64,000 bases of DNA from Aphis gossypii (GCF_020184175.1 NW_026082986.1:186001-250000); one strand, 5' to 3'. Shown: positions 1 through 14,099, counted from the first letter of the stretch. Numbers and translations: made by a program. Notes: generated by a model from the letters alone, not told the origin.

Positions 1-1750
1 CATTACCTACCTACTTTAAGTTTGAAAATGAATTATAATGTCCCTTGTATGTTTTGCTTACTAGAATTATAAAAAAGGAATAGTGAAGATACACTAGTAG
101 TCATAACGAGCGTCCGAAGTTATAATAGTTTGATAAACTCGCAATTAACGAGTAAAATCTCAATTTCTCTTACAACGATTTTGGTTTTATTTAATATATA
201 TTTAAAGGGTATTAACTAACTATAGAAATTCGAAACATTTCTGAGTAACTGAAATTATCATTTTTTTTATATTCAATAACATTTTCCAAGTATTTAGAAT
301 ATTTTAAGTGTTCATATAACATAGTACACAGATTTAATCAAAAAGCACGTACGTCTTAATAAGATTCTAAAATAAGTTTTTCCTTTAGAATTTTAAAAAT
401 ATTAAAAATATATGAGCATAATACTTTTTTATATAAGCGTTAAAGTTTAAATTCGACGAAATTCATCAAAATCGCAAACTATCTTTTAATTAAAAACGTA
501 TTGAATGTTCAATCTGGTGGATATAAAATGATATTGTACCAAGTATGTAAATTAAATTCATCACCATCAGTTGTTTTATTTTTACCATAAAATAATTACT
601 CCAGTGAACTATTACGGGAACAGAAAATTTCTCAGTTTTCAAGAATATTTTAATTGAGTATAATATATAATATTCAGTATGAGTCCAAAGCAAACATTCA
701 GCTTTAGATTACACGTCATTACATATATTATACATAGTAGGTACATATTATTTTGAAATGTCTATACAAATATTATACTGAGTAGACGAGTATTAATATC
801 CATTATTATGTACACATTAAAGATGTGAGTGTACATTATGTTCAATATGCTCAGTATAATATTATTTAAATATTTTAAATTGTTGCAATATTTATTGTTT
901 ATAAATAACATATAAAATGGTATTAGCATTTTATATTTTTCTCTTATAAATATTTTTTTTCGCTGTAAAGAATAGTATTAACAGCTGCGCTCGTCGGATA
1001 TTATACAGGGATACGATATTACATTAGTATACCTATATGAAAGATCTAATTTATATGTACGATAAACATTATATTATGTTTTACGTATGCAAAACTTTGA
1101 CAAATATTTGTTTTATGGATTGCATTATACCATAATTTTCTAATTCCGTTGAATTTATTCGATTTGTACGCTATAAGTATTGATTGCTTTATATAACTGC
1201 TGCAAATATAGTCGAAGGGTTATTTCTGTGTACGCATAGATAACTACATGTATGTGAGGTTTTTAAGATATAGTTAAAACCCTATAAAAAAAAAATTAAT
1301 AAATAATAAAATTGCATAGAATTATTTATTTAAAAATTAGTTATTGCATCATAATAAAATTAAAAAATTTAATGATGTTACCTTTATTCGAGTTCCTTAA
1401 TCACTTAAAATAATTCATACGTTAAATACTACCTTCAGGAGTTGTCTGGTTGTTGGTCAAAATCTTTTATGTTAATTAATACATTTAAACACGAAATAAA
1501 AAAGACTATAAGGTAATTTATTTAGGACTACCAATTATCATAAAGAATAAAATAAAAGAATAAAATCAATGCGACAACCACGCAACTATAGTATTATTAT
1601 GTTTGTTGCACGCAAGTTTACACCAACTATCACTCTCGAATATTCAATAATAATTCAGAAGTACGTGCACCCATTTGCAGTGTTAGATGTAGAGGAAATA
1701 CAGAATTAGTTTTGATGGTTTATCATAGAGATCATCTATTTTCTTGTGCT
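1..1750. other. AT-rich intergenic DNA, no gene seen
   Basis: No frame in this stretch shows a recognisable domain, splice-site pair or codon bias. The only open frames are short and lysine/isoleucine/tyrosine-rich, as expected by chance in DNA this AT-rich. No paired repeat ends were found. Confidence 0.6.
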
Positions 1751-1922
1751 TTAAATAATTGCCTTCTTCTTCTTTTTGGCGTTTTACAAGCCATTTAGGC
1801 CCATTGCCGCAACAACCACTTGCCTCCACTGATCTCTTTCCTTAGCCAGTTCAGCTCCGTTCTCAATTCCAAGCTTTTCTAGGTCCTTGTCTACTCTATC
1901 CTTCCATCTTAAATAATTGCCT
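1751..1922 (-). mobile_element. 5'-truncated LINE (RTE-like) stub with target-site duplication
   Basis: Read on the minus strand, 1908 down to 1784 is an uninterrupted frame ending in TAA. It begins RWKDRVDKDLEKLGIEN and ends WRQVVVAAMGLNGL. This pattern (RW..DV..DL..LG....R..A.DR..W....) is what I know from the extreme C-terminus of non-LTR retrotransposon ORF2 proteins. After the stop comes a short tail and an AAGAAGA run, like the simple-repeat tails of RTE-type elements. The 14-bp sequence TTAAATAATTGCCT occurs perfectly at 1751-1764 and 1909-1922 and is read as the target duplication. The insert is only about 144 bp, so nearly all of the element was lost at insertion. The clade (RTE versus related) is inferred; the LINE identity is firm. 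Confidence 0.85.
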
Positions 1923-3833
1923 AGTCAATTTAATATTTTATAAGGATAATTTACATAGTTATGCACTTATGCTCACTAGCATTTTTAATGATTATTTTTT
2001 ATTATTTAACTTGATGTATGCATTACATTTTTTTTTTTTTTTTTGAAAGACATTCAACGTTATATATCATTTAAAAATAGTTTTTGAAAATAGAACAACG
2101 CACAATTTATTATGGTTAAATATCCATATAATATATATTACATATATCGTACATTTTTTATTTCATAAGTTTCAAAATAGGTATTCGTCGATAGTTATAA
2201 TACTCTCATATCAATATTATTGAGATAGATACCTAATCATATATATTATACTGATACTGATATACAACAAATTTACCAAAAAATAAAGTAATTTGGTTGC
2301 ATTGCATTGGGCCAATTCAATTTGTAAAAAACTGCTCAAGCTTACAAGTTACAACTACACATCATGTTATTTGTTTTGTCATCGTATTGTCGTGGGATGA
2401 ATATATTATTATCAAAATAATAATTTAATCTAAAATTCCAGATAACAAATACGGTTTTACAGTAGTTTGATTTTTGTTTTTGATTTAATATAAGTTTAGT
2501 TATCTATCGACCTATTGTAATACCACCTATAAATTATAATATATATATTATGTAGTAGTATTGAAGTAATTTTTAGTTTTTCAAAGCGAACGCAATGACG
2601 ATGACAAGTGAATAGTGATTGTTTAAAAATTTTAAAAACCTTAATGAAAAGTATATTAAAAATAAAACAAGTCATGAATTAAATTTGTTTACGATTGTTA
2701 TATGTAAGTATGTACATTGAATATAATCGAGTTTTTGCTCAAAGTTTTTTAATTAAAACTTTAAGTGAATAAAACCCTAGTGTAAAAATAATATATTAAT
2801 AATTTAGTATATTCGTACTATTCGTAGATATTTTATAATTAATTACTAGTGATTCGTCATCATCGTATTTATAAGTCACCTACCTATATTTAATTAACGA
2901 GGCAAATCATATAAATTCGTCGAGTGCAATTTTACTGCAGGTAAGGTACATTTGTTTTTTACTGTTCTAAAAATCAAATTACCATCACTTTATGTGTTTT
3001 TTACTTTTTATCAATAGATAGGTTAGGAATATAATACAAATTTAAATTTAAAATAATATAACAGATTAAACATCATGGTTTATGATTAATGGTTATTATT
3101 TTTGTTTAATTTTATGGTATCGATGGGATCAAGTACTATTTTGTTATTTTATGTTTTACTTACCTTTTTTTTTGTATAATATTGTGTCAATAATTGAATG
3201 TGTATAAACACTATAAACTATAAATTATGTTTAATACAATTTTAACAATTTTACAATACATTTTGGAAATTTACTGGTAAAATGTGTTTATTAAATTACC
3301 AAAAAAAAAAAAAAAAAAATGTAATTAATAGTAAAATTCACATCACAATTATACCTATATTTGAGTGTCAAATATTTTGTTTTTCGTTTCAGAGAATACT
3401 ATAATAGTTTTGTACTCTTGTCTTAAAGCGATCGTATCATAGAACAACGCGTAGCGTTTCTATCACTGTGCACTGCTTTGTCTCACCACCGAAAAAAAAG
3501 TAAATAAACAGAAATAACTGCACGCGAGTGATCGTTCTATTTAGATGTATAGCTACTGCTACTTGTAGAATATAATATAACTATATGAGGTCGCAATAGT
3601 TACTATTTATTCCTAATTTATAGAAGGTATATATGGAACGTTAAATCGGCTATTATCTATAATTATTGTCCATCAGAGACGTCCTAAAATACTTATATAT
3701 ATATATATTGGTAAGTATATATGATGAGAAAACGCCTAGCGGTCGATCAATTCGATTTTGTCACATCACAACCGTTCCGGCTCGCCCCACAGTAGTTATA
3801 ACGGCTAGATTGACGGACTCGTTGGACACCAGA
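1923..3833. other. AT-rich DNA upstream of the promoter, no gene seen
   Basis: This stretch holds homopolymer runs (T-run near 2029-2044, A-run near 3301-3319) and no supportable coding frame. GC content rises from about 3700 onward, which marks the start of the promoter and first-exon region that follows. Confidence 0.5.
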
Positions 3834-3841
3834 TATAAAAG
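3834..3841 (+). promoter_or_regulatory. TATA box of the plus-strand gene
   Basis: TATAAAAG lies in a locally GC-richer block, about 240 bp upstream of the ATG at 4074. Transcription would be expected to start about 25-32 bp downstream, near 3864-3870. No perfect initiator motif is visible there; a CGCAGTTAG at 3972-3980 is an alternative weak initiator. The assignment rests on position and match to consensus. Confidence 0.45.
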
Positions 3842-4018
3842 ACGAGGACCTCGGAGATATATTGTCGTTTCCTCCATTAGTGGTTTGGCGGTCGGAGCAA
3901 ACCGATGTTATTTTGTCGTTCCCAATTTCGGTTGATGCACACGCAAAACAAAACTTAGTTATAGGCACATCGCAGTTAGTCGTTATTATCGGTATCTATC
4001 TACAACATTGTGAAGTAC

Positions 4019-4122
4019 ATGCGACAGCAGATGTTTAGTCTTCGCCAGCGATTTTGCAAGACGATTTTCAAACATGAAACGATTTTACGCGTTGTACGCA
4101 GTTGTTGTACCAATCACTGCAG
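4019..4122 (+). other. Upstream ORF overlapping the signal-peptide frame (exon 1 part)
   Basis: An ATG at 4019, with a second in frame at 4031, opens a different frame from the main ATG at 4074 and reaches the splice donor without a stop. If exon 1 is joined to 29284, the frame continues to a stop at 29486-29488, for 102 residues rich in Arg and His. Both upstream ATGs have poor start context (TAC and CAG before ATG), so leaky scanning to 4074 is plausible. It may be a regulatory upstream ORF, a second product or an accident of the repeat composition. Confidence 0.3.
4074..4122 (+). CDS. Exon 1 of a secreted-protein gene (signal-peptide exon)
   Basis: The exon encodes MKRFYALYAVVVPITA plus the first base of codon 17, then meets a consensus donor at 4123 (G|GTGAGT). 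The peptide has a basic start (K2, R3) and a hydrophobic core, as in signal peptides. The ATG context (AAAC before ATG) is favourable for insects, unlike the two out-of-frame ATGs upstream at 4019 and 4031. The donor is phase 1. The exon at 29284, with a strong acceptor, accepts this phase exactly, giving codons GGA and CTC across the junction and extending the hydrophobic core by GLMLMW. The predicted protein would enter the secretory pathway. Intermediate phase-1 exons in the 25-kb intron cannot be excluded. Function is unknown; the exon itself is better supported than its partner. Confidence 0.5.
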
Positions 4123-4152
4123 GTGAGTCGATTTATAGACATTATAACCATG

Positions 4153-4216
4153 GATTAAATATACATAGTATATATAGTACATACTATGTAAATAGTATAC
4201 ATAGTATATTTAATCT
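4153..4216. repeat. Imperfect foldback repeat just inside intron 1
   Basis: The arm starting GATTAAATATAC at 4153 is mirrored by GTATATTTAATC ending near 4215. Further ATAGTATA/TACTATGT pairing fills the middle. It lies 30 bp after the splice donor at 4123 and could fold into a hairpin in the nascent transcript. It has no flanking duplication that would mark it as a transposon. Confidence 0.5.
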
Positions 4217-7200
4217 ATGTTATTACCCAGAGGTGGCTGAGGAGGCTATAGGTCTTTTACTTCATCATGGCTCATGAGTCGTGATTGTTTTAGTCGACAT
4301 TAGAGCAACCGTTATGCTTTATATATTGTACTATAAGTTATTATATATTCTGTAATAATTACTTTCCTTAACTTAGAATTTTAATTAGGTTATGGCCAAT
4401 TGAATTTTGGTGTTTTTATTTTATATTTTTCTGTATTATTATTACATATCTTAAGTCATTTTTTTCATTTTTGTTACTTTTTATGATATTTTTAATAATT
4501 TCTCAATAACAAATTTTTATATGTATTTTATAAACAATTATTTAACTTTTATTTTATAAATATTTCACATTAATTACGTTTGTACGTACGTGCATTTGAT
4601 TTAAAAAGTTTAATAGCTTATAATTGAATAATTAATGATGTATTTTAAGTTTTAACTATATATTTCCAATTAAAGTTATATATTCTTTAATTGTGAATCT
4701 TAAGTAGGTATAAGGTAGGTAAGAATTTTACACTATTTTTTCTAAGATTATTATTTCATTAGGTATTTTGAAATTTAATATTTCATTGTTTTGTCATTGG
4801 TATTCGAATATTTGATTCAAATTATTTTAACAATATAACTAAAAAAATACGATTTTTAGTTTTTTAGCTGTATATAAACCATCATACATTATTATTATAA
4901 ACAATAGTAACTGCATTTAATTCTTAATCTTAAAAAAGATTTCTATTATTTTTTTTTTTATATTTAAATAATGCAAAGCAGTTGGTTGTATATACATATT
5001 TTTCATTTGTTATATGAATAAATTTGTATAAAATATTCGATTTCGTACTAGAAAAATAAATATTCACAAATATACAACAAATAGTGATATTTTTATAAAT
5101 AAAAACCAGAGAAGTTGCTCTGTAGACGGTCTTTGATGTCATTTATATTTATTTTCGTCTTTTTTTCACACAGCATGAACACGCCATTTTGTTAAAGAAA
5201 ATAAATGCATTTCTTTTATTTTACAAAACATATTTGAAATAACTTAAATATACAACTTTAAGTAATATAATTTGCTCCAGCGTAGGTAAAACGAAATAAT
5301 ATAAAAATATTTAAAAATTATTTTCGACAAATCGAAAAAGCTTTTATTAATAAGAATTAACGTTTAACGTTTCCAAGTAAATAATCTTTAATTTTTTTTT
5401 AAATATAAATAGCGCCAGCTTTGATGACTGTATAAAATGAATTAAACAGCTATATTTATTTATGATGTGGAATTTGTAAGATTTCGAGTTCATAGAAATA
5501 GTATAATATTATGAGTTGTGACGCATAATTTAATTCATTGTTCCCTAAATTAGAAGTATAATAAATATCACGAAACTTAATATTTACAAAAATCAGTTGA
5601 AATTTTTTTTTTATAATCAACGGAGTATTTAACTATTAACATAATATATTTTAATACATACGTAAACACTACTACTTTCGTATATTTCATATATTTCGAA
5701 TCATTCAATCATACTCGTATAATAGCTCGTTATACCAAATATAATAGCAAATTAAACCAATTTTAAAACGTTATAACGGAAAAAATATTTAAAAATCATA
5801 AGAAAAATTAAAAAAATCTCATTAAAATATGTAAATTAAAAAAAAAATACAAATAAATAATAATAATATTTATATATATATAATAATATTTGTACTTTTT
5901 TACATCAAACCTAGAACATTTATATTATAAAATATAATTTCAATGAATATTTCGATTTTATTCATTTTCGTTAAACTTGTAGAGTTATAGATGTACCTAT
6001 GATCAATTTGTAATTGACTAACTTCTGTTAACAATAATAGTTAATACTTTCTAAAATATTTTGGTTTTGTTTTTTATTAAATAATATACTTATTAGATTT
6101 TATTATTATATATTATTTCTGTAATCAACTAGGTAAATCTTATATTTATGTTTAATTTCATTGGTGATTACAATTTTGTTTTTTATTTTTAACATAATAT
6201 TTAAATGTTTAAATAACGTTTGAAAGTGCAACATCGTTAAACATTTATATTTTATAAGTTTAAATACCTAAAAACGTAAAAAATGTATCTATTTTCATAA
6301 TTTAAATTCTGTATTGAAGTAAAACTACAGTATTTGTTTAAGCAAAGGTAATATAGTTATTATAGTAAGATAGTCACTGTATTTGACTCGAAAAATTCTA
6401 ATTTAGAGGTTAATAAAAAGTGTCAAACTATAGAATACAATTTTACATGCAACGATATATTAGTCGCGAAAAAATGTGTTTTCGTTATTACAACATTTAC
6501 TATGTATGTATAGTATACATTGTAAACTGTATAGTATATATTATGTTATGGGAAATGTGAAATATAATTTTGTCCTGACAAGGTAAATGGTTAAGAGAAA
6601 CAAATTAATTTTGTATTAAATTTATTATTTGTTAAAATTATAATATAATATTGATGGAAAAAACAAAAAAATATATTAATTATTATTAATATTTAGTGTT
6701 TTTTTAAAATCATTATATAGATTTAACAAACGAATTTTTATTTAGGTTCAAAATAACACACAGAATAAAAAATATTCAAGACAAATTATTACCAGAATTC
6801 AATACTATGAAATAAAAAGTAAATTGTAAAAAATACTCATTCAAAAGGTACCTTATACATACGCCGTCAGCGTAATTATTACTATCAGGTGTTCACTACT
6901 CAATAAATAAACTTTTTCTTTGGATGCAAAAACTATTGTCAGATAGTACCAGATATTAGGTACATGGATACATCTTAATTTTAAAATTTGAATATATTGT
7001 TATTATACTGTTCTGTATTAGTAAAATGCAGTAAAATTAGTAAAAATAAAGGTTAGTGTTCGCATTCCCTGTACCGCCATAAAACATGTTCCAGTAGTAC
7101 CTATATACATAGGTCCGGTGAAAATAAAAAACGAATATGTGTTCAGCTTACATCTGGGCGATATTTCAGTTTTTGTTTAATATATGTTTACATTTTATCT

Positions 7201-10200
7201 CTTTCCCGACATAAATGTTGAAAATAAACACATGGTTAGCACTCGATAAACATTAAATTATTGTTATTTTATGTATTATAATCATAATAAAATCATTTCG
7301 AAAAACGAATCACCTTGGTCCGTCCTCCGATAACGCTGTACCAGCTGCACTTGTTGCACACACGTCGACATCTTATCTCAAATCTGCCCATACACTTAAA
7401 TACGCGTTGAATAGGATATAAATATTTTAAACATAATCTTACAATCATATTATTTACAAACACTCTAAATAAATGACACCATATCGGACTTTGACACAAT
7501 AATAATAATAATGTCGAGTTCCAAGGTGCGACGCGCCATCATATTATTATTCTGATGTCTTAGTCTTACAAACGTACAAGATGTCAACATTTAATTTAGT
7601 GGTTCCAAAATTATATAATTACATTCAATAATGAAGCTTATTATAAAATTTAATGGAAATATTATATCATGTGTTTTCGCGTGGGGTTTCTTATATTTTA
7701 ATTTTTAAGTAAATCATGATAATTTGTAAATTGTAATATTTTACATTTATACCTACTCATTGTACTAACTACTACTTGTTTATTTACTACAACTCAAAAT
7801 TGGAGCTGCTGAACATAAAATTGATAGTCATACTTACCTATGAGATGATACACTTAATTGGATGCGACCCCTTAGCTTTTAGGAACAACAATAAAATTTT
7901 AGACGTGTTCTATTTTCAATACATCTACCGGTGGATTCAGAGAAAGAGATAAAACTATGAAAAAATATTTTAATTTTAGGTAAAGGTAAATTGTGATCGG
8001 CTTTCTTAAATTTTTGATTTTATTTTTTTCAAAAAGTTAAATATCACAATTTTTTGATATCTACTTTTAATGATTTTTGAGGACTTATATGATAAAAACA
8101 AAAATATAGTATGATCTTATCTATATATTTTAATATATAACTAATAAGGTATATCTAAGATAAATAGGGGCATTAGAAAATAACACATTTAAATTTTCTT
8201 GTTGCACGTATGTTAGTAAATCACTGCTTCAGTTTCCTTAATTATTAAGTATTGAGATATTACAATTGTATAAAACTGTTTTTATTTTAAAAGATATGTA
8301 TAAAAATAATCATTTAAAAATTGTAGACATATAACTTTTGAATCTTTATAATATAGTCATAGTGGCTTATAATATAAATAGATAATATTGTAAATATTAC
8401 TAAACAATAAAATATGTACCTACCTTTCTTATATATTTTTGTATTAGTTGGAAGTAGTTTTGAGATATTTTATTTTAAAAATGAGTTATTTATGTGAAAA
8501 AAAAACCATTTAAATATTTAAAAATCCACCTAAAGTCCTAACTTGTTTCAAAATTAAAATATCAACAAAAAAAACTTTCGATTTTCATAAAATGTACTTT
8601 TAAAAATGTTTATATGCCATATTTCTACTAATTATTAAATATTATAAATTATATATTATATTATAAATATTATTATTATATTATTGCTTTGCTTTGGTTA
8701 CTATGATTCATCCAATAACCCTTTATAGAAGTTGACAAAATAAGCTATAAACCACTCAAGTCTCGAGGAACCTATTGATCTAACTTTTATGGAAAATAGT
8801 TCAATAGAGTCTATAGTGTAGAAATTAATAAAAATAGTTTGGTTTTATGTACACATAATATAGATCCACCTGAGTTCCAACCTGTATTATAATTAATAAT
8901 AATTTTATTAAGCTTGACTTAAAATTAAAATCGATCTAAACACAATTAAATTGGTCCAATACTTTTATATTATGTAAGTAGGTTACAGATACTTGATGTT
9001 GTTTGACTAATTAGTATTTTTTATCAAAATATAAAGTGAATGAAGGAATTCGCTAGCTGGTTTTCTAATGAATTCCTAGTAAGTTGTTGCTACCCGGACG
9101 GTCTCTTATGAGCTAATATAAACTGAAGTACTAAAATCTTAAGTAGACTGAATTATCATCGTATATTGTATTGATCTGTTGTGTTCTAATGAGGCGCTAC
9201 CTTTGTTATAATATTATTTATATTATTTTATATTAAACGGACGATACCCAGAAAAACCATATAATGGTTAACAGAACGAGCTGCTCTAAATTTAGTGATT
9301 GTGTAATGTGTATGTATACATTTTAAGTGTTTTTAACAAAAATATTTTTGCTCTAATTAAAACCAAAGTGTCTTAAAATTGTTATAAAATCCCCGAATGT
9401 TTGAAGTTTGTAGAAAAGAACATTATCTGCAGAAATCGTTCTTAAAAGTTCGATAATTTAATCCACGCTAATTATTAATAATTTATTGAAAAATAAAATT
9501 GAATTTTGTGAAAAATTTACAAAATTACAACACTGATTATAGGGTATATAATATTATTCTCTAATAGATTTTAAACGGACCCATTATATTAATGTATTGA
9601 TTTTACAACGATGAGTGTAGATTTTATGATTTTATGAGCTACGAGTATTTTACAATAGAAAAAGTGATTAAATTTTTATCTTTGATGATATATTTTTTAG
9701 TAGAATAATGAATATTTAGTTAGTAGGTACTTTGGAGAGTAAAAGAACTTCGTAGTGGCTAGTTTTTTTATAACTATTATTGTTGAGGAAAACGGAAAGT
9801 TTTGCACAAAACCAGTTTTCGATAAAATTTGTTTTCTTATTTTGTTGTAATTTAAAAACATATTATTTATAACTGTAGATACTTGCAATTTCATTATTTT
9901 TAAACTATTTATGGCCTTATGGGTTATTGATAATATTTTATGTTAGTTTTATTTTTGTTTACAAAAAAATTACTGTCATACAATTTTATAATTTTTTTAA
10001 GAATAAAGAATGGATGTTGCCAATAAAAAAAGTAAACAGCTAAAAAAATATTTTGTTTTTTAACGATATAAAATAAGTATTTTCAAAGACGTTTAGTTTT
10101 AGCTATTAAATAACGAGTGTCTTACATTAAATGGATCACCGGATAATATTGCCGTCGGTATTACCTACATCATGTTTATAATTATTTAGAGCTTAGTCAA

Positions 10201-13200
10201 TTATACCTCCCCTATATAAACATACGAGTATAATATATATGTGCTCATTATGTATATTATATACAAGTATTATAAGTTCTAAACTTCAAAGCCAACCAGC
10301 GTGTAAGTCACGTACACGTGGGAATTATACATGGTTGCGGTTCTCCGAGTGTATATAATATATATTATAATTGAAACCACTATAATATTTAATACTCGTA
10401 GGTATAGCTGATACCTCATTCATATCATCACTATTTGTTCATGCATAATAGCTATTTATAATTATTTTGCTACAATTCGTTATATACGTATATATTGATT
10501 ATTAAAATGTGGCGTTTACTTACATTATATTATACAACGGTGGATAAACGTTAGTTAGAAGTTTCGTTTGGCACCATTTATTGCAGTCTTGATGGACGAA
10601 AAAAAAATATTCTTCTTGGAAAAAATATATATTTTACAGGTACGTAACAGCAAATATATATTATGGATATGTAATCGTTCTAAAACTAGAATATTCTACG
10701 TCCGACGGTACTTATAACGATATGATAGACCAAAATCCCAGTAAATATTAAGAGGAGGTAATCCCCATTACCAATTCACCACTAGGAAAATGTTCCTAAC
10801 ACTAACCTACATTAAACATACATAGATACTTACCTAACGATTATTATTACGAATATTGATAGTATTTCGTGTGTATTATTCGTTATTAAGTGTAATATTA
10901 TTATAATACTCAATATGCATTTATGCTTTTTTAAGATAATGTTTCTTCTTTTTTATTATTTTAACGGGATAATAATGAATAATATCTTTAATAATCCTCG
11001 ACGGTCTATATATCAATTATTTGGTTTCATTGTAAGTTTTGAGATTTTCGAGTTGGACGTAAAATATTATACAATAATCAACCATCGATAATGATTTTAT
11101 GATAGTACAATTTATCTTAACATTAAAAATATATGTACAAAATTATAACCAATTAATTTAAAAAATATTATTTTGATAGAGCTTGAAAAAATTTTAGCCA
11201 GGAAGCGACAAGAATCAAATCTCTTACTAGGTATGTCTTAACAAAAGTGAACTATATAATTATGTTATTTTGACAACCAATAACTGTTTACACTATTTGT
11301 CTATTTATATTCATTTTAATAATAATGCATAATATAATTATTGCGTTTAATTTTAATACATATATCGGTATTATTTGTATGGCATTTTTAGTACACATTA
11401 ATTATTGTCAACTAAATAATTTCAATGTACATGTGTAAATGTAACTATCAACAATAATTTATTTATCTACTACTGTCAACTAAAATATTAAGAAAACATT
11501 TTTATAATAAACAATTCATTAAAATTTTTATAGTAAAATAAATATAAAATGTAAATAGTTATCAACTAACTATTATTACTATTATTATGTTGTCTAAAGG
11601 CATCAAATTATTTCATTATTTCCATTCGTGGTAAATATCATCGGTTGGAGGTCAAATGTTCATTTTCCAATCGTTCTATATAGGCAGAAAGTAATAATAT
11701 GACAATCATGCGATCATTTTGCAGTTTATCGATAGCTTATATTAAAACATATTTTATTATAATATTCTTTTGTACAACCCATCATCACATAATCGACATA
11801 AAATAAAGTAAATATTTGTCTTTAATAAAAACAAAAAAAAAAAACTGCACATACACACACAAGTGTACTAACTATACATATCCTTCATGGGACAAGAATT
11901 TTCAGCTTTGAGACGTAAAAATCCGTCGTTAAACTTTAAATTTATAATTTATAGCATAATAATGTTGAGTGAATTTACGTAGGTACCTACAGTATAAAAT
12001 ATAATATATTATAATATTATGGTTATAGTGTATATTTATTAATACCGTGAATTAATCACACGCTTAAAACACGAGTAAATTTATGGCGATTTATAGTTTA
12101 TACAATATTTAAAACACGTATAAAAACGTTTACATTTATTACGCTCAAAGGATGTCACCGCATCCTCGACTCTTGTCATTGATATAGATAATGCAATAAC
12201 ACAATAATGACAAGTTGAAGGTGCATTTTTTTAAAGAAAAATAATATACTTACTGTTTAAGCACTCGTATATGCATCAAAAAAGTATTCTATATAATATG
12301 GGAAATGGTTTTAGGTACCTACTAGGTATGTGTCGATTTCGTGAATTATTATAGCGTTATGGTCCAATATATTACACTTTCGTTTATTAACGTCTAACGT
12401 CCTTCCTACAATTTGACCAATTCTACGATATCTTTCTATGCTTGATATGCATGTAATGGATAATCCATTTAAAATAAGATACTCGTTATATCAAAAACAT
12501 TTACCGTTTTAATGACAACATACATTTAGATGAATGGATTAAGTCGTACAAAAAGGATATAGGTATCCCATAAAAATAATTACTGAACCACTTCTCCTTT
12601 CATCTAAACTTTTAATTCTTATAGCTTTAATATTTGCACAACTTCTCCTAAATTTAATTTTTATAGAATGAAAAGCTCCAAATGTGCTTCAGTTAATGAA
12701 ATGAAAAACGTATTATATTATATCATTCAAAAGAGTAAAAAACTTCAAGATAATAACGAAACAAATATGCCTAAAAAGTTTTTTTTTGAATCTTGGACAT
12801 CTAACGTTATATGACAGCACGTAGAAGGTATTTTTAAAATCATAATTGATATTAAATTATTTTCTGAAACTCAAAACTTTTGCCCGGTATTATATTATCA
12901 CTTATTGCATTAGATATACAGATTATAGAGTACAGTTAGTTTCGATTAATTGTTATACTTCGTTTATTACATTTCATTTATTCATTTAAAATATAGTTAA
13001 TAGTTATAGCATAGTATAATAAAAAAAAAAATACACATATAATATAATATTATAATCTTTACTGTACCGACTGTACCCAAGAGGCTAGGATGCGTGGACT
13101 ACCCCGTGTTGATCAACCATGACTAAACTTTCACTAATATATCAAAAATAATTTTAGCTTATATATATATTATTTAGGAAGTATTTGTATAGTTGATTAG

Positions 13201-13229
13201 CATTAGCTATGGATATAAACAGTTTTTAC
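4217..13229. other. Intron DNA of gene 1, no further gene seen
   Basis: If exon 1 joins 29284, this is the first part of a ~25-kb intron. It is AT-rich, with short inverted TATA-type repeats (for example near 6499-6545) and no recognisable coding segment on either strand. A copy of the GTGTCTTAC..GGATCA repeat end lies at 10116-10140. The frames at 4930-5142, 7293-7499 and 9697-9894 (minus strand) have no domain or splice support. Confidence 0.5.
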
Positions 13230-13513
13230 GAACGGAGCAGTGGCGTAGCCAGGGGAGGGGCTGAGGGAGCTGCATCCCTCCCCGAAATTTTAAGAAAATC
13301 GAAAAATTATTTTAATGGTCTATGAAAAACGCTACAAGTCTTAAATTGTATTATACTGATTTTAAATTTTCATAGCTTTTTTTATTTGTTATATATTAAT
13401 AATGTTTCGACATCAACATGTTACATTTATGGAGGAACCTAGGTAAACCACCGCTGTGAAAAAATTGATAGCCTCCGCCGAAGAAAAATCCTGGCTACGC
13501 CACTGGAACGGAG
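13230..13513. mobile_element. hAT-type MITE with perfect TIRs and 8-bp target duplication
   Basis: The element proper is 13238-13505 (268 bp). Its ends are a perfect 16-bp inverted repeat, CAGTGGCGTAGCCAGG on the left and its reverse complement on the right. It is flanked on both sides by the 8-bp sequence GAACGGAG (13230-13237 and 13506-13513). An 8-bp duplication with CAG-type ends is diagnostic for the hAT superfamily. It has no coding capacity and would depend on a transposase made elsewhere. The perfect duplication suggests a relatively recent insertion. Confidence 0.9.
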
Positions 13514-14099
13514 TATAGGGAACTAACATTTTGTTAGAAGCTTTTGTACAAAACCACTTTGCTCATCTATAAATGCATGTCACTGGAAAAAAAGAATAAA
13601 AAAAAAAAAAATGCGATATCGTTAAAAGAAAAATTTTGCTTTTAAATCACTAAAAATTATATAAAAAAAAAGAAAAGTTTTTGAAACAATTAGTGTCTTA
13701 CGTTAAACGGATCATTATATATATAGTCCATTGTTTAATATACAGTACACATACTTTATAGGTACTTACTGTTAATGTACACATTAGCCAATTATTCGAA
13801 CTTTAGCCACAAAAAATAATACAATTATGAAATTGTGTATAATATACACATTGACTAGCTAAAATAGATTTAGTCAAAAAAATATGATTACAACGTATTT
13901 CATCGTACGTATTAAATATTTTATAGGTATTATAAAATATGTTGTATAATTCATTATGTTATACTATATAGATTAAGATTTTTAATACTACTAATAAATA
14001 ATATAATATTCATTCAATATACTTATATGTACTTATTTAAATATTAATAATAACATTTTTTGTATGTGCTAAAATAATTTTGATTCTATTTGAGCTACT
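13514..14099. other. Non-coding stretch with a dispersed repeat end
   Basis: No gene is seen. At 13692-13722 the sequence GTGTCTTACGTTAAACGGATCA matches repeat ends at 10116, 49066 and, less well, 56963. The rest is AT-rich single-copy-looking DNA. Confidence 0.4.

Noticed and set aside
3666..3968. Two overlapping open frames (plus 3666-3935, minus 3747-3968) upstream of gene 1
   Set aside because: They overlap the TATA box and the presumed 5' untranslated region and show no domain. The locally higher GC content alone keeps them open.
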